A DNA stretch of 64,000 nucleotides from Deltaproteobacteria bacterium CSP1-8 (GTDB lineage Bacteria > Desulfobacterota > Deferrimicrobia > Deferrimicrobiales > Deferrimicrobiaceae): positions 89,865 to 153,864 of the forward strand of contig LDXO01000002.1 of assembly GCA_001443455.1 (NCBI GenBank), given 5' to 3'. Below the pieces are notes generated by a model. That model saw only the letters and a list, made by a program, of their open reading frames with translations, did no database searches and was not told where the DNA came from. A program made the position numbers and the translations under genes. Shown piece by piece: positions 27,318-38,081 of the stretch. How positions within the stretch are numbered: the first letter of the stretch is position 1; every line of letters starts with the position of its first letter.

Positions 27318-28612
27318 GCGACCTTTCCGCCGCGAAACCGGTAGGCGTCCGCCGCCGCCATCAGAGACCCGCATACGATGATCATTCCGTTTTTCCCCGC
27401 CCATCTTCGCGCGATCTCCCACCCGTCGGGGAAGTTTTTCGCCTCCCGCCAGGCAATCCCCGCCTTGGCAAGCGCGGAAGACAGGACGGGCAGGGGAGCC
27501 GCCCGTTCTCCCCCCATGGGGTAGGCGACGACGCCGTCCACGACGGGGGCGACCGCCCTGAGGAACCCGGCGATGTCCTTGTCGACGAGCATGCTCCAGA
27601 GTGCCACGATTTTTTCCGCGTTCCCGGAACTTCTCCGCTTCGCCAATTCCCGGGCGAGGACGCTCGCGGCGGCCGGGTTGTGGGCCCCGTCGACCCAGGC
27701 TCCGGCATTTCCTCTCCCGGGCAAGGGGGTATACCGTCCTGGCCACAATGCCTCCGCCAGGGCCCCGCGTGCCGCGCGCGCAAAGCCGGTCCCCGCAATG
27801 CTCCGGGACGCCGCGACTACCCAGGAGGCCCCGCAGGCCAGGAGGGCGTTGTGGCGCTGGAACTCCCCGTGCATCCGGATCCTCATCCGGGGCAACGAGA
27901 TTCCGGGAAGGTGAACGGTCATGTCCCCCCCCGGAGTATCCTCCCATCGAAGGTCGCGGTCGATCTCCCAGACCCGGCACCCCTTCTCCCGGGCTACGGC
28001 CAGCACGACGTTCCGGGCGGCAGGCGCGAGTTTCCCCAATATCGCCGGCGTGTTTTCCCGCAGAATGCCCGCTTTCTCGGAGGCGATTCGGGCAAGGGAT
28101 GTCCCGAGCCATTCCGCGTGGTCTTTTCCGACGTTCGTGATGACGGATACCTCGGGAATGCAAAGGTTCGTCGCATCCCATCTCCCTCCGAGGCCTGTCT
28201 CCATGACGGCAAGGGGTATCCCCCTCCGACGGAACCAGCAGCAGGCGATCCATGTCATCTCTTCGAAGTAGGAAAGGGGTTCCCCGGCCGTCGCGGCGAC
28301 TCTCCGGGAGAGCGCGGAGGCTCTCGCGCCATATCGGACGAACTCTTCGGGGGGGATCTTCTCTCCTCCCACGCGGATTCTCTCCTCCGGGGAAAGGAGG
28401 TGGGGAGAGGTGTACAGACCGACGGGTTCGGCCAGCATCCGCCGGAGGATCGCGTCCGTGAAGCAGGCGGTCGAACCCTTTCCGTTCGTCCCCGCGATGT
28501 GAACCGTCCGGAAGGCGCGTTCGGGATGCCCTGTCCTCTCGAATGCCGCGCGAATGCGTTCGAGGCCCGGGCGAATCCGTTCGGGGCCCCGGGGCCCCCC
28601 GGGGTACCTCAT
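27314..28612 (-). CDS. folC: Folylpolyglutamate / dihydrofolate synthase
   Basis: 432 residues of the FolC/Mur-ligase family. The ATP loop is [15 protein letters not shown] near residue 38, followed by [28 protein letters not shown] and [13 protein letters not shown] are the usual folate-site and loop segments, and [15 protein letters not shown] is conserved in the C-terminal domain. It adds glutamate to dihydropteroate or folates in the cytoplasm. ATGA overlap with accD fixes the start at 28612. The accD-folC pair is common in many bacteria. Confidence 0.93.
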   Translation of the reverse strand: MRYPGGPRGPERIRPGLERIRAAFERTGHPERAFRTVHIAGTNGKGSTACFTDAILRRMLAEPVGLYTSPHLLSPEERIRVGGEKIPPEEFVRYGARASALSRRVAATAGEPLSYFEEMTWIACCWFRRRGIPLAVMETGLGGRWDATNLCIPEVSVITNVGKDHAEWLGTSLARIASEKAGILRENTPAILGKLAPAARNVVLAVAREKGCRVWEIDRDLRWEDTPGGDMTVHLPGISLPRMRIRMHGEFQRHNALLACGASWVVAASRSIAGTGFARAARGALAEALWPGRYTPLPGRGNAGAWVDGAHNPAAASVLARELAKRRSSGNAEKIVALWSMLVDKDIAGFLRAVAPVVDGVVAYPMGGERAAPLPVLSSALAKAGIAWREAKNFPDGWEIARRWAGKNGMIIVCGSLMAAADAYRFRGGKVA

Positions 28613-29457
28613 TTCCCGGTGAGGGGCTCCAGGAACCGGAGAATCTGCGTCAGGGTGGGCTTGAGCTTTGTCCGCTCGACGATCATATCCACCATCCCGT
28701 GTTCCAAAAGAAATTCGGCGCGCTGGAACCCCTCCGGGAGTTTCTGCTTGATCGTCTGCTCGATCACGCGGGGACCGGCGAACCCGATAAGAGCCCCGGG
28801 CTCCGATATGATGATATCGCCCAGCATGGCGAAACTCGCCGCTACACCTCCCGTGGTGGGGTCGGTCATCACGCTGATATAGGGAAGATTCGCTTCGGAG
28901 AGCCTTGCCAGGGCAGCGCTGGTCTTTGCCATCTGCATCAGCGACAGCGTGCCCTCCTGCATCCTCGCCCCGCCGGATGCGCTGAAAATGATCAGCGGGC
29001 ACCGGAGTTCCAGGGCCTGCTCCGCCGCCACGGCGATCTTCTCCCCCACCACGCATCCCATCGACCCGCCGAGAAACTCGAAGTCGAGCACTCCGAGGAT
29101 GAACCCGATCCCGTTGATCCTGGCGGTCCCCGTGATCACCGCCTCCCGGCGACCCGTTTTCTTCTTGGCCTCCTTGAGACGGTCGGCGTACTTTTTCGTG
29201 TCCGTGAAAACGAGCATGTCGACGGACTCGAGATCCTCCCCGAACTCCTGGAAGGTCCCCTCGTCGACGACGGAGCGGATTCTCTCCAGCGCGGGTATCC
29301 GAAAGTGGTAGTTGCACTTCGGGCAGACGTTGAGGTTCCGCTCGACCTCGGGCTTGTAGATGATCTCGAGGCAGGCTCCGCACTTGATCCACATCCCCTC
29401 GGGTGTCTTGACCCGCTTTTCCCCTTCTTCCTTCCTCCGGAACAGTCGTATCGCCAT
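28609..29457 (-). CDS. accD: Acetyl-CoA carboxylase carboxyltransferase subunit beta
   Basis: 282 residues. The N-terminal zinc ribbon is [12 protein letters not shown] with [11 protein letters not shown]. The crotonase-like transferase core includes [38 protein letters not shown] and [20 protein letters not shown]. It carries the acyl-CoA half of the malonyl-CoA-forming reaction; its AccA partner is not in this window. It lies seven bases after trpA and overlaps folC, so fatty-acid and folate genes share the trp transcript. Confidence 0.96.
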   Translation of the reverse strand: MAIRLFRRKEEGEKRVKTPEGMWIKCGACLEIIYKPEVERNLNVCPKCNYHFRIPALERIRSVVDEGTFQEFGEDLESVDMLVFTDTKKYADRLKEAKKKTGRREAVITGTARINGIGFILGVLDFEFLGGSMGCVVGEKIAVAAEQALELRCPLIIFSASGGARMQEGTLSLMQMAKTSAALARLSEANLPYISVMTDPTTGGVAASFAMLGDIIISEPGALIGFAGPRVIEQTIKQKLPEGFQRAEFLLEHGMVDMIVERTKLKPTLTQILRFLEPLTGK

Positions 29458-29464
29458 CGCTTCC

Positions 29465-30259
29465 TCACCTCATCGCCTTTTTCAGGGATTGCACGAACCG
29501 TCGGAGGGCCACGGGCCCTTGACGCGATGTCCCGTAACGCTCCACCATCCGGACGCAGGCGCTCCCCACGACCGCAGCGTCGGCATGGGTGGCGGCCTCC
29601 TTCGCCATGGCGGGATGGGAGATCCCGAATCCGACCGCGACAGGCAGGCGGGACTGCGCCTTCACCTCCCGCGTCCACTCCGGGAGTCGGGGGGGAAGCG
29701 CTTTCCTTGCCCCCGTAATCCCGGTAACCGATATCAGGTACAGGAAACCGGATCCCACGGCCGCTGCCCTCCGGACCCGGTCCCCGCCGCTCGTCGGGGA
29801 AACGAGAGGGATCCAGTCGAGCCCCGATCGTTTCGCCTCCGGCGCCATTTCCCCCCCTTCCTCCGGAGGGAGATCCACCACGAGGATCCCGTCCGCGCCT
29901 GCGGAGCGGGCGTCCCGGCAGAAATCCCGGATACCGTACTGAAGGAACGGGTTATAGTACCCGAAGATCACCACCGGCGTTTCATGTTTCTTCCGGAAAG
30001 ACGACACGAGGGACAGTGCCCGCCCGGTGGTCATACCTCCCGCGAGGGACCGGCGAAAAGCCGCCTGGATCGTCGGCCCGTCCGCCATCGGGTCGGAAAA
30101 CGGGATTCCCACCTCGAGGATGTCCGCTCCCCCCTCGGCCGCGCCGCAGAGGTAGGCGAGAGAACCGCGCCGGTTCGGGTCCCCGGCGGTGAGATAGACC
30201 ACCAGTCCTTTTTCCCCGGATTTCCCCAGGCGGGCAAACGCCTGCTCAATGCGGGACAC
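29465..30259 (-). CDS. trpA: Tryptophan synthase alpha chain
   Basis: 264 residues. Catalytic and substrate-site segments are [33 protein letters not shown] (with the catalytic Glu and Asp) and [13 protein letters not shown], plus AVGFGISHP for phosphate. It cleaves indole-glycerol phosphate and passes indole to TrpB. I chose GTG at 30259 (MSRIEQAF) because it agrees with the family start and has AAGGGG seven bases upstream; a TTG two codons earlier would be too close to that site. It overlaps trpB by 14 bases. Confidence 0.94.
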   Translation of the reverse strand: MSRIEQAFARLGKSGEKGLVVYLTAGDPNRRGSLAYLCGAAEGGADILEVGIPFSDPMADGPTIQAAFRRSLAGGMTTGRALSLVSSFRKKHETPVVIFGYYNPFLQYGIRDFCRDARSAGADGILVVDLPPEEGGEMAPEAKRSGLDWIPLVSPTSGGDRVRRAAAVGSGFLYLISVTGITGARKALPPRLPEWTREVKAQSRLPVAVGFGISHPAMAKEAATHADAAVVGSACVRMVERYGTSRQGPVALRRFVQSLKKAMR

Positions 30260-31463
30260 GGCCAATCCCCTTCGATTCCGCTACGATAGCGATGTCCTTG
30301 TCTCCCCTGCCGGAGACGTTGATGATGATGGACTCGCTTTTGCGCATTTTGCTCGCGAGGCGGAACCCGTATGCGACCGCGTGGGAGGATTCGAGTGCCG
30401 GCATGATCCCCTCGCATCGCGTGAGAAGGTCGAAACCGTCGAGCGCCTCCCGGTCCGTCACGGCGACGTAGGCGGCCCGCCCGGTGGCTTTCAGAAACGC
30501 GTGCTCGGGACCCACGCCCGGATAATCGAGCCCGGCCGAAATGGAGTGCGCCTCGCGGATCTGGCCGTCTTCGTCCTGCAGGACGAACGACTTGCTCCCG
30601 TGCAGGACGCCTACGCGACCGCGGCACAGGGGGGCTCCGTGCTTGCCTGTCGCCAGCCCGAGACCCCCGGCCTCCACCCCGATGAGGCGCACTTTTTTTC
30701 GCCCGAGGAAGGGGGTGAAGATCCCCATGGCGTTGCTGCCGCCGCCCACGCACGCCACCACCGCCGCGGGGACTCCCCCCCCGATCTTCCGGAACTGGCG
30801 GAGGCACTCCTTCCCGATCACGGACTGGAAGTCGCGCACCATCATCGGGTAGGGATGGGGTCCCGCCGTGGATCCGATGAGATAGTGGGTGGACCGGACA
30901 TTCGTGACCCAGTCCCGCAGCGCCTCGTTCATCGCGTCTTTCAGCGTTCTGCTTCCGGAGAGGACCGGGGTGACCTCCGCCCCGAGGAGCCGCATCCGGA
31001 TGACGTTCGATTCCTGGCGACGGATATCTTCCGAGCCCATGTAGACCACGCAGGAAATCCCCATCTTCGCGCATACCGTCGCGGTGGCGACCCCGTGCTG
31101 CCCCGCCCCCGTCTCGGCGATGATCCGGCGCTTCCCCATTCTTCCCGCCAGAAGACCCTGGCCGAGCGTGTTGTTGATCTTGTGGGAGCCCGTGTGGGCG
31201 AGATCCTCCCTCTTGAGGAAGATGTTCGCCCCTTTTCCTTTCTCCGTGAGGCGGCGCGCGAAGTAGAGGGGGGTAGGACGGCCGCCGTACTCCCGGAGCA
31301 AGCCGTCCAGTTCCGCCCGGAATCTCTTGTCCCCGGCCACCTTCCGGTATGCCTTCTCCAGGTCGATGAGCGCAGTCATCAACGTTTCCGCCACGTACCG
31401 CCCCCCGAAGGGGCCGAAGTGCCCCGTCCGGTCGGGCCACCGTTTACTTGCCGATTCCCGCAA
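30246..31463 (-). CDS. trpB: Tryptophan synthase beta chain (TrpB1)
   Basis: 405 residues. The PLP lysine is in [17 protein letters not shown] near residue 93, and [17 protein letters not shown] and [13 protein letters not shown] are conserved. It starts at a TTG (31463) with GGAAGGG seven bases upstream; no ATG or GTG precedes the [15 protein letters not shown] block. It overlaps trpF by 20 bases and is followed by trpA, its usual partner. This is the canonical beta subunit, in contrast to the TrpB2-type gene on the other side of trpF. Confidence 0.94.
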   Translation of the reverse strand: MRESASKRWPDRTGHFGPFGGRYVAETLMTALIDLEKAYRKVAGDKRFRAELDGLLREYGGRPTPLYFARRLTEKGKGANIFLKREDLAHTGSHKINNTLGQGLLAGRMGKRRIIAETGAGQHGVATATVCAKMGISCVVYMGSEDIRRQESNVIRMRLLGAEVTPVLSGSRTLKDAMNEALRDWVTNVRSTHYLIGSTAGPHPYPMMVRDFQSVIGKECLRQFRKIGGGVPAAVVACVGGGSNAMGIFTPFLGRKKVRLIGVEAGGLGLATGKHGAPLCRGRVGVLHGSKSFVLQDEDGQIREAHSISAGLDYPGVGPEHAFLKATGRAAYVAVTDREALDGFDLLTRCEGIMPALESSHAVAYGFRLASKMRKSESIIINVSGRGDKDIAIVAESKGIGRVPH

Positions 31464-32112
31464 CCCCGAACCCTTCCCGCGCGTTGTCCACGAACGACTT
31501 CACTTTTCCCGGGTCCTTCTTCCCGGGTGCCTCCTCGACGCCGGAAGCCACGTCCACACCGAAAGGGCGCGCCGTCCGGATCGCCTCCGCCACGTTCTCC
31601 GGGGTCAATCCCCCGGCGAGCAGCCATGGCCTGCCCGAACCGCCTCTCCCGACCCGGACGAAGGGCCCTCCGAACGTTCGCTCGAGGGCCTCCCAGTCGA
31701 GGGTGTGGCCCGTACCCCCGTATTTCCCGGGAACGGCCGCGTCGATCAGAAACGCGCTGCAGGAATAGTCCCGAAATGATTCGAGGCCAAACCCTCCCTC
31801 CACACGCACGGCCTTGATCACCGGGTACCGGATCCGGGCGGCGCTATCCGCTGGCTCGCGCCCCGACAGCTGCACCACCCCGATCCCCAGTTCCCCACAG
31901 ACCGCCGCGATCCTCTCCGGGGTCTCGTTGACGAACACGGCGACGGCGGTTGCCCTCTTCCCGACCGCCTTCACGATCGGCGCCGCCGACGTCGGTGGCA
32001 CGTACCGGATCGATTCCCGGAAGAAATTGATCCCCACCGCGTCCGCGCCGGCCTCGACGGCCAGAGCGGCGTCCCCGGGGGAGGTCACCCCGCACACCTT
32101 GATCCGGAACAT
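31444..32112 (-). CDS. trpF: Phosphoribosylanthranilate isomerase
   Basis: 222 residues, slightly longer than usual. The catalytic cysteine is in the start [26 protein letters not shown] and the phosphate-binding [14 protein letters not shown] and [10 protein letters not shown] are in place, with the general acid in FLIDAAVPG. The final twenty residues (from [14 protein letters not shown]) are the normal C-terminal helix. The start is ATG at 32112, eight bases after trpB2. Confidence 0.92.
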   Translation of the reverse strand: MFRIKVCGVTSPGDAALAVEAGADAVGINFFRESIRYVPPTSAAPIVKAVGKRATAVAVFVNETPERIAAVCGELGIGVVQLSGREPADSAARIRYPVIKAVRVEGGFGLESFRDYSCSAFLIDAAVPGKYGGTGHTLDWEALERTFGGPFVRVGRGGSGRPWLLAGGLTPENVAEAIRTARPFGVDVASGVEEAPGKKDPGKVKSFVDNAREGFGVAGIGK

Positions 32113-32120
32113 CTCCCTCC

Positions 32121-33479
32121 TTACGTTCCCACCTTCGGCAGGCGGGAAAGCGCTTCCCGTATCTTGGTCTCCGGGTGCTCGTGGTCGACGAGCCTGCCCG
32201 CCAGGAAATCGTCGTACGCGGCGAGATCGAAAAAGCCGTGGCCGCTCAGGTTGAACAGGATCGCCCTCTCTTTCCCCTCCTCGTCCGCCTTTTTCGCCTC
32301 GACGATCGCCGAATGGATGGCGTGAGCCGACTCGGGCGCGGGCAGGATTCCCTCCGACCGCGCGAAGGCAAGCGAGCTCTGGAACACCACCGTCTGGTGA
32401 TAGGCCTGCGCCTCGATCAGTCCTTCGTGACAGAGCTGGCTGACCAGGGGGGAATCTCCATGGTAGCGCAACCCCCCCGCATGGATCCCCGCCGGGACGA
32501 AATCGTGGCCGAGAGTGTACATCTTCACGAGCGGCGTCAGCCGGGCCGTGTCGCCGAAGTCATAGGCGTACACTCCCTTGGTCAGGGTCGGGCAGGATGC
32601 CGGTTCCACGGCGATCACGCGCGGGTTCCGGCTCCCCGCGATCTTGTCGCGTAGGAACGGGAAACCGATCCCGGCCATGTTGCTCCCCCCGCCGCAGCAG
32701 CCGATCACGACGTCCGGGTAATCGTTGGCGATCTTCATCTGCTCCACGCACTCCAGTCCGATCACCGTCTGGTGAAGAAGGACGTGGTTGAGCACCGAGC
32801 CCAGCGAGTAGCTCGTGTCCTCCCGGGTGGCCGCGTCCTCGACGGCCTCGCTGATCGCGATCCCGAGCGACCCGAGCGAGTCCGGGGTGCTGGCGAGGAT
32901 CTGCCGGCCGCACTGGGTGTCCTCGCTCGGGGAGGAGACGACCGTCGCGCCGAACGCCTCCATCAGCATCCGTCGATAGGGTTTCTGATGGTAACTGACC
33001 TTCACCATGTACACCTTTGCCTCGAGGCCGAAAAAGCAGGCGCCGAGGGCAAGAGCGGACCCCCATTGCCCCGCGCCCGTCTCGGTGGCGATGCGCTTCC
33101 GGCCGGCCATCTTGTTGTAAAAGGCCTGGGGGATGGAGGTGTTCGGTTTGTGGCTGCCCGCGGGACTTACTCCCTCGTATTTGTAATAGATCCGGGAGCG
33201 GGTCTTGATCGCTTCCTCGAGCCGCCTGGCCCGGTACATGGGCGTGGGTCTCCAGAGGGCGTAGATCTTGCGGACCTCGTCGGGGATCGGAATGAAGCGC
33301 TGGGGAGCTACCTCCTGCTCGATGAGCGCCATCGGAAAGAGGGGGGCGAGATCGTCCGGGGAGATCGGTTTTCCGGTCCCCGGGTGGAGAACCGCGGCCG
33401 GGGGGTTGGGCATGTCGGCCATGATGTTGTACCACGTCTTCGGAATTCCCGAGTCCTTCAGGATGATCTTCGTTTCCAT
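32121..33479 (-). CDS. trpB2: TrpB2-type tryptophan synthase beta-like enzyme
   Basis: 452 residues of the TrpB-like PLP family that often occurs without a matching TrpA. It has the long N-terminus (WYNIMADMPNPPAAVLHPGT), the PLP lysine in GVSPAGSHKPNTSI near residue 112, RIATETGAGQWGSALA and VIGCCGGGSNMAGIGFP. TrpB2 enzymes make tryptophan from indole and serine or act as an indole salvage enzyme. Here it sits between trpC and trpF in the same operon as a complete trpB-trpA pair. The two copies clearly belong to different subfamilies, not a recent duplication. Threonine synthase was considered and is a poorer fit. Confidence 0.93.
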   Translation of the reverse strand: METKIILKDSGIPKTWYNIMADMPNPPAAVLHPGTGKPISPDDLAPLFPMALIEQEVAPQRFIPIPDEVRKIYALWRPTPMYRARRLEEAIKTRSRIYYKYEGVSPAGSHKPNTSIPQAFYNKMAGRKRIATETGAGQWGSALALGACFFGLEAKVYMVKVSYHQKPYRRMLMEAFGATVVSSPSEDTQCGRQILASTPDSLGSLGIAISEAVEDAATREDTSYSLGSVLNHVLLHQTVIGLECVEQMKIANDYPDVVIGCCGGGSNMAGIGFPFLRDKIAGSRNPRVIAVEPASCPTLTKGVYAYDFGDTARLTPLVKMYTLGHDFVPAGIHAGGLRYHGDSPLVSQLCHEGLIEAQAYHQTVVFQSSLAFARSEGILPAPESAHAIHSAIVEAKKADEEGKERAILFNLSGHGFFDLAAYDDFLAGRLVDHEHPETKIREALSRLPKVGT

Positions 33480-33503
33480 TCGATTCTCTCCTTTTCCCGT
33501 TCT

Positions 33504-34292
33504 TTATTGTACACGTCCCGCCTTAAGCTTCCGAATCGCCTCCGCCGCGTCCGCGGACCGGATGATCGCCTCTCCTACCAGAAAGGCGTCCGCCCCCATT
33601 TCGTAAAATCTCCTCACGTCCGCCCCGGATGAAATGCCGCTCTCGACGACTTTGACCGCGTTCGGCGGCGCCTGGGGGAGCAACCGGGCCGACGTCTCCA
33701 GGTCGACCCGGAGCGATGCGAGGTCCCGGTTGTTGACCCCGACGATCGTCGCCCCGGAGCCGGCGGCGATCTCCATCTCCCCCGCGTCGTGAACTTCCAC
33801 CAGGGCCTCCATTCCGTACTCCGCGGCCAGGCGGACCATCCCGCCCGTTTTCTCCCCGAGCACGGCGACGATCAGAAGGACGAGGTCGGCGCCGTGTGCC
33901 CGCGATTCTGCCACCATGTACTCGTCCAGCACGAAATCCTTCCGGAGAACGGGGAGATCCCCGCTCGCTGCGCTCGCTTCGGAGAGGTCCCGTAAATTCC
34001 CCCCGAAGAAGCGGCTCTCGGTGAGCACGGACACCGCGCATGCCCCTCCTGCCGCGTAGGACCGGGCGGTGTCCGCCGCGTCGAGGTCCTTCCGGATCCA
34101 CCCCCTGGACGGAGATGCCCTTTTGATCTCCGCGATGATTCCCGGCCCTTCTCCCAGAAAATCCCGAATATTCCGAATGCGGCGGTTCGCCTGCGCCATG
34201 GCCGCAATCTCGGTGAACGGGACGGCGGCCTTCCTCTCCCCCAGACGCTCCCGGACGGCGGAGACGATTTCCCGGAGGTGGTGCGACCTCAC
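33504..34292 (-). CDS. trpC: Indole-3-glycerol phosphate synthase
   Basis: 262 residues, a (beta/alpha)8 barrel. Conserved pieces are [16 protein letters not shown] near residue 50, [49 protein letters not shown] and [12 protein letters not shown]. The start is GTG at 34292, coupled to the trpGD stop as GTGA. TrpC here is separate from TrpF, unlike the enteric fusion. Confidence 0.94.
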   Translation of the reverse strand: MRSHHLREIVSAVRERLGERKAAVPFTEIAAMAQANRRIRNIRDFLGEGPGIIAEIKRASPSRGWIRKDLDAADTARSYAAGGACAVSVLTESRFFGGNLRDLSEASAASGDLPVLRKDFVLDEYMVAESRAHGADLVLLIVAVLGEKTGGMVRLAAEYGMEALVEVHDAGEMEIAAGSGATIVGVNNRDLASLRVDLETSARLLPQAPPNAVKVVESGISSGADVRRFYEMGADAFLVGEAIIRSADAAEAIRKLKAGRVQ

Positions 34293-35917
34293 GGGCCGAT
34301 TCCTCCACCCGCTCCCAATATGGCCAGGAACGCGTGAAGCCGGTCCATCGCGGCACCCGAATCGATCGATCGCGCGGCCAGGGCGACGCCTTCCCGCAAC
34401 TCCTCCGCCTTTCCCCCCGCGACGATGGCGAACGCCGCGTTGACGAGGACCGCCTCCCGTGCGGGTCCGGGGGCTCCGGAGAGCACCTCCCTGAGGATTC
34501 GAGCGTTTGTCGCTGCATCCCCCCCCTTGATCTCCTGGGAGGATGCGTACTCGAACCCCGCCGATCTCGGGTCGAACAGATACCGCTTCACTTTGCCTTC
34601 CTGGACGTCCCACACGATCGTCGGGGCGGAAAGGGTCACCTCGTCCATGCCGTCGGACCCGTGGACGACGAAAGAACGCCGGTGCCCGAGTTCCGCCAGA
34701 ACCCGTGCATAGGTGTCCCCAAGTTCCTCGCTGTACACGCCGACGACCTGGCAGTTCGCCCCGGCGGGGTTGCTCAAGGGGCCCAGGATGTTGAATATCG
34801 TCCGGATCCCGATCTCTCGGCGGGGACCGATCGCGTATTTCATGGCCGCATGAAATTTCGGCGCGAACATGAAGGTGATGCCGGCCTCGTCCAGCGCCCG
34901 CTGGACGTCCGTAAACGATGCCCCCAGGTTCATGCCGAGGCTTTCCAGGACGTCGGCGCTCCCGGACCGGCTGGTGACCGACCGGTTCCCGTGCTTGGCG
35001 ACGAGGATCCCCGCGCCTGCCGCCACGAAGGCCACCGTCGTCGAGATGTTGAAGGAGCCGGACCGGTCTCCCCCCGTGCCGCAGGTATCGAGGAGGCGCT
35101 CCCCCGCCGGCGCCTTGATTCTCGCCGCCTTCTGTCGCATCACCTCGACCGCCGCCGCGATTTCCGCGGTCGTCTCCCCTTTCATCGCAAGACAGGAAAG
35201 GAACGAGGAGATCTGCGCGGGCGTGGCCTCTCCCCCCATGATCATCCTCATGGCGTCCCGCATTCCGTCCGGCGTGAGGTCTTTCCCGGAAGCCACCTGC
35301 GAGATCGCTTCGCGCATGTTGCCGAAGCAGCGGTGCACCGGCTGGCGCGGGTCGATGAGAGAGAGGAAGTTCTCGAGGATCCTCATTCCGTACTGCGTCA
35401 GGATCGACTCGGGGTGGAACTGGACGCCGAAGACGGGGCGGGAGACGTGGCGGATTCCCATCACCTCCCCGTCCTCCGACTCGGCGCACACCTCGAGGGA
35501 AGGGGGCAGCGACTCCCTCTCCAAGGCCAGCGAATGGTACCGCGTCGCCGTCATCGGGTTTTCGATCAGCGAGAAGATTCCCTTCCCGTTGTGCCGGATC
35601 CGCGAGGTCTTTCCGTGCATGAGGGAGCGGGCATGCACGACCTTCCCGCCGAAGGCCTCCCCGATGCACTGGTGACCGAGACAAACCCCCAGGATGGGGA
35701 TCCGGTCCGAAAACGTTTGAATCGCCTCCAGGGATATGCCAGCGCTTGCCGGGCCGCCCGGGCCGGGGGAGATGACGAGTCCGTCGGGAGAAAGCCCCTT
35801 GAGGTCCGCCACCGAGACGGCGTCGTTGCGGTATACGTGTACGTTGGCGCCCAGTTCGCTCAGGTACTGGACGAGATTGTAGGTAAAGGAATCGTAGTTG
35901 TCGATTACGGCGATCAC
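34289..35917 (-). CDS. trpGD: TrpG-TrpD fusion: anthranilate synthase amidotransferase + anthranilate phosphoribosyltransferase
   Basis: 542 residues with two whole enzymes joined. Residues 1-190 are a class I glutaminase: [13 protein letters not shown], the nucleophile in [17 protein letters not shown] and [16 protein letters not shown]. From about residue 205 onward it is Trp[36 protein letters not shown] and [16 protein letters not shown]. The join carries about ten residues of linker. The fusion resembles the enteric TrpGD. It starts with GTG directly after the trpE stop (TAAGTG). Confidence 0.95.
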   Translation of the reverse strand: MIAVIDNYDSFTYNLVQYLSELGANVHVYRNDAVSVADLKGLSPDGLVISPGPGGPASAGISLEAIQTFSDRIPILGVCLGHQCIGEAFGGKVVHARSLMHGKTSRIRHNGKGIFSLIENPMTATRYHSLALERESLPPSLEVCAESEDGEVMGIRHVSRPVFGVQFHPESILTQYGMRILENFLSLIDPRQPVHRCFGNMREAISQVASGKDLTPDGMRDAMRMIMGGEATPAQISSFLSCLAMKGETTAEIAAAVEVMRQKAARIKAPAGERLLDTCGTGGDRSGSFNISTTVAFVAAGAGILVAKHGNRSVTSRSGSADVLESLGMNLGASFTDVQRALDEAGITFMFAPKFHAAMKYAIGPRREIGIRTIFNILGPLSNPAGANCQVVGVYSEELGDTYARVLAELGHRRSFVVHGSDGMDEVTLSAPTIVWDVQEGKVKRYLFDPRSAGFEYASSQEIKGGDAATNARILREVLSGAPGPAREAVLVNAAFAIVAGGKAEELREGVALAARSIDSGAAMDRLHAFLAILGAGGGIGP

Positions 35918-37408
35918 TTAGATTTTCCCCGCCAGGTCGCTCGCCCCGACCGCCCGAAAGAGGATCCGGGCCTTGCTGCGGATCTCCTCCCATTCCCTTT
36001 CGGGGTCCGAGTCGGCGACGATCCCGGCTCCCGCCTGAATCATCGCTTCGTCGCCCCTCATCACGATCGTGCGGATGGTGATGCAGAAATCCATGCTCCC
36101 CTGGAGGTCGAAATATCCCACCGACCCCGCGTAGATCCCTCGCCGGAATGGCTCCAGCTCCTCGATGATCTCCATCGCTCGGACTTTCGGTGCCCCCGTG
36201 ACCGTCCCCGCCGGGAAGGCGGCGCGGAGGACGTCGAAGGCGGTCATCCCCTTCCTGAGCGTTCCGACGATATTGGATACGATATGCATCACGTGAGAAT
36301 ACCGTTCCACCACCATCTGCTCGTCCACCTTGACCGTTCCCCATTCGGATATCCGGCCGACGTCGTTCCGGCCGAGATCCACGAGCATCACGTGCTCCGC
36401 GAGCTCCTTCGGGTCCGACAGGAGCTCGCCCTCCATCCGCCGGTCCTCCTCGGCCGTCGACCCCCGGGGGCGCGTTCCGGCGATCGGCCTCAGCTGGACG
36501 AGGTCCCCCTCCAGCCTCACCAGCACTTCCGGGGAGGCCCCCACCAGCGCAAGGTCGCCGAGCTTCAGCAGGAACATGTAGGGGGACGGGTTCTGCGATC
36601 GAAGCACCCGGTACACCTCCGACGGGGAGCGCCTCGTCCGGACCCTCGCACGGTTGGAAAGGACCGCCTGGATGATCTCCCCGTCCCGGATGTATTCCTT
36701 GGTCTTCCGGACGGCCGCCAGGAAAGTCTCCCGCGGGATCTCGAACGGTTGCTGCCCGGTTTCCTCCCCCGCGGGAATGTCGGTCCACGGGAGTGGCCCC
36801 TTGAGCACCCCTTTCACTTCCTCGATGGCCCGGAGGCACCGAAGGTATTCTTCGGATGAGTCGGACAGGTCCCCCCCGACCTGGCTGTGCGCCACGATCC
36901 GGATCGTATGTTTCACGTTGTCGAAAATTACGAGACGGGAGGGAAAAAGAAACAGGGCGTCGGGAATCCCTTCCGGCGGATGGGTATCCGGGATCCTTTC
37001 GATGCTCCGTACGTAGTCATAGCCGATGAACCCCACGGCTCCTCCCGAGAGTCTCGGAAGTCCCTCCGCGCGCACGTACCGGATCCCCGCGAGGATCCCC
37101 TCCAGCTCCCTCATCGGGTCCCCGGATCCCCTGCGGACTTCGGTCATTCCCCCCCTGGTGATCGTCACGGAGGATCCGTCGGCGCGGAACCGGATGTACG
37201 GGTCGAACCCGATGAAGGAATACCGGGCCCACTTCTCCCCTCCCTCGACGCTTTCCAGCAGGAAATGGTCGTCGGGAAACCGGGCGGCAATTTTCAGGTA
37301 CGCCGACACCGGCGTCTCCAGGTCCGCGTGAAACTCCTGCGAGACGGGTATGACCGCTCCGGGCGTTGCCTGTGCCAGAAAGACCTCTCGTGTCGGCACC
37401 GTCATCAT
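35918..37408 (-). CDS. trpE: Anthranilate synthase component I
   Basis: 496 residues. The tryptophan feedback element is HFLLESVEGGEKWARYSFIG near residue 48. The chorismate-binding core includes LRPIAGTRPRGST, DPKELAEHVMLVDLGRND and FPAGTVTGAPKVRAMEII. With the TrpG half of the next protein it makes anthranilate. The LLES element implies allosteric inhibition by tryptophan. No trp leader peptide, attenuator or promoter lies in front; the gene follows the SPOR protein by seven bases and is transcribed from upstream. Confidence 0.95.
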   Translation of the reverse strand: MMTVPTREVFLAQATPGAVIPVSQEFHADLETPVSAYLKIAARFPDDHFLLESVEGGEKWARYSFIGFDPYIRFRADGSSVTITRGGMTEVRRGSGDPMRELEGILAGIRYVRAEGLPRLSGGAVGFIGYDYVRSIERIPDTHPPEGIPDALFLFPSRLVIFDNVKHTIRIVAHSQVGGDLSDSSEEYLRCLRAIEEVKGVLKGPLPWTDIPAGEETGQQPFEIPRETFLAAVRKTKEYIRDGEIIQAVLSNRARVRTRRSPSEVYRVLRSQNPSPYMFLLKLGDLALVGASPEVLVRLEGDLVQLRPIAGTRPRGSTAEEDRRMEGELLSDPKELAEHVMLVDLGRNDVGRISEWGTVKVDEQMVVERYSHVMHIVSNIVGTLRKGMTAFDVLRAAFPAGTVTGAPKVRAMEIIEELEPFRRGIYAGSVGYFDLQGSMDFCITIRTIVMRGDEAMIQAGAGIVADSDPEREWEEIRSKARILFRAVGASDLAGKI

Positions 37409-37415
37409 TGCCGGT

Positions 37416-38081
37416 TCATCCCCGCACCCAAAATGCGTTCGCCTTCCCTTCCGACTTCAGTTTCCGGATCGCCCGGTTCGCTGCATCCTTGTCCGGATAC
37501 GGGCCGACGACGACCTTGTAGTAGTGTCCCGACTTTCCCCCTTCCCCTTTCACCACGGTCGCTTTCCATCCGTCCTTTTCCAGCCGATTCCGAAACGACT
37601 CGGCCGCGGCCTTTTCCCGGAAGGCGGCGACCTGAACCATCAGTTTCCCCACGGGCGCCTTCGGGACCGCTGACGCCGGTTCCGGCGCCGTTTTCCCCGG
37701 GGCTGGTTTCACGAGAAGGACGGGATCGGGCTCCTTCTTCGCCAGGGTTTCGCGGAAGGTGGTGCTCTTTTCTGTTTCCTTGAGACTTTCATCGGCGCCG
37801 GGAGGAGTTACGGGGGGAACCTTTCCCGCCTCCTCCGAGAAGACTCCGAGATCTTTCCGGATCTCCGCCTCGGTCTCCTTCCGGTTTTCGATCGGTCCCC
37901 CGACTTTGTTCGCCTCGTTTCTGCGCTGCTCCGCACTCTTTTCGACGATCCTGCCCACCTGGAGGCCGAGGACGAACACCACGGCAAGCAGGACGACGGC
38001 TCCGACTACGAAGAAGGCAAACGGGGACCTCTCCCCGTCTGCCTTTCGAAACCCCCGTTTCCTGTTGTACAGGTATCTCAC
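37416..38081 (-). CDS. SPOR-domain membrane protein
   Basis: 221 residues: a short basic cytoplasmic tail, one membrane helix (FFVVGAVVLLAVVFVLGLQV, about residues 23-42), a charged and proline-rich linker, and a C-terminal SPOR domain (KLMVQVAAFREKAAAESF to YYKVVVGPYPDKDAANRAI). SPOR domains bind denuded peptidoglycan and locate proteins to the division septum, as in DedD or FtsN. It is a likely inner-membrane cell-division accessory protein. The start is GTG, overlapping argS (GTGA). A precise role cannot be assigned. Confidence 0.85.
   Translation of the reverse strand: MRYLYNRKRGFRKADGERSPFAFFVVGAVVLLAVVFVLGLQVGRIVEKSAEQRRNEANKVGGPIENRKETEAEIRKDLGVFSEEAGKVPPVTPPGADESLKETEKSTTFRETLAKKEPDPVLLVKPAPGKTAPEPASAVPKAPVGKLMVQVAAFREKAAAESFRNRLEKDGWKATVVKGEGGKSGHYYKVVVGPYPDKDAANRAIRKLKSEGKANAFWVRG

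Noticed and set aside
32121-33479. Threonine synthase for the second PLP gene of the trp operon
   Set aside because: The SPAGSHKPNTS lysine region, long N-terminus and trp context match TrpB2 instead.
34334-36859. An 841-codon plus-strand frame opposite trpGD and trpE
   Set aside because: Same antisense artefact; no motif and no promoter.
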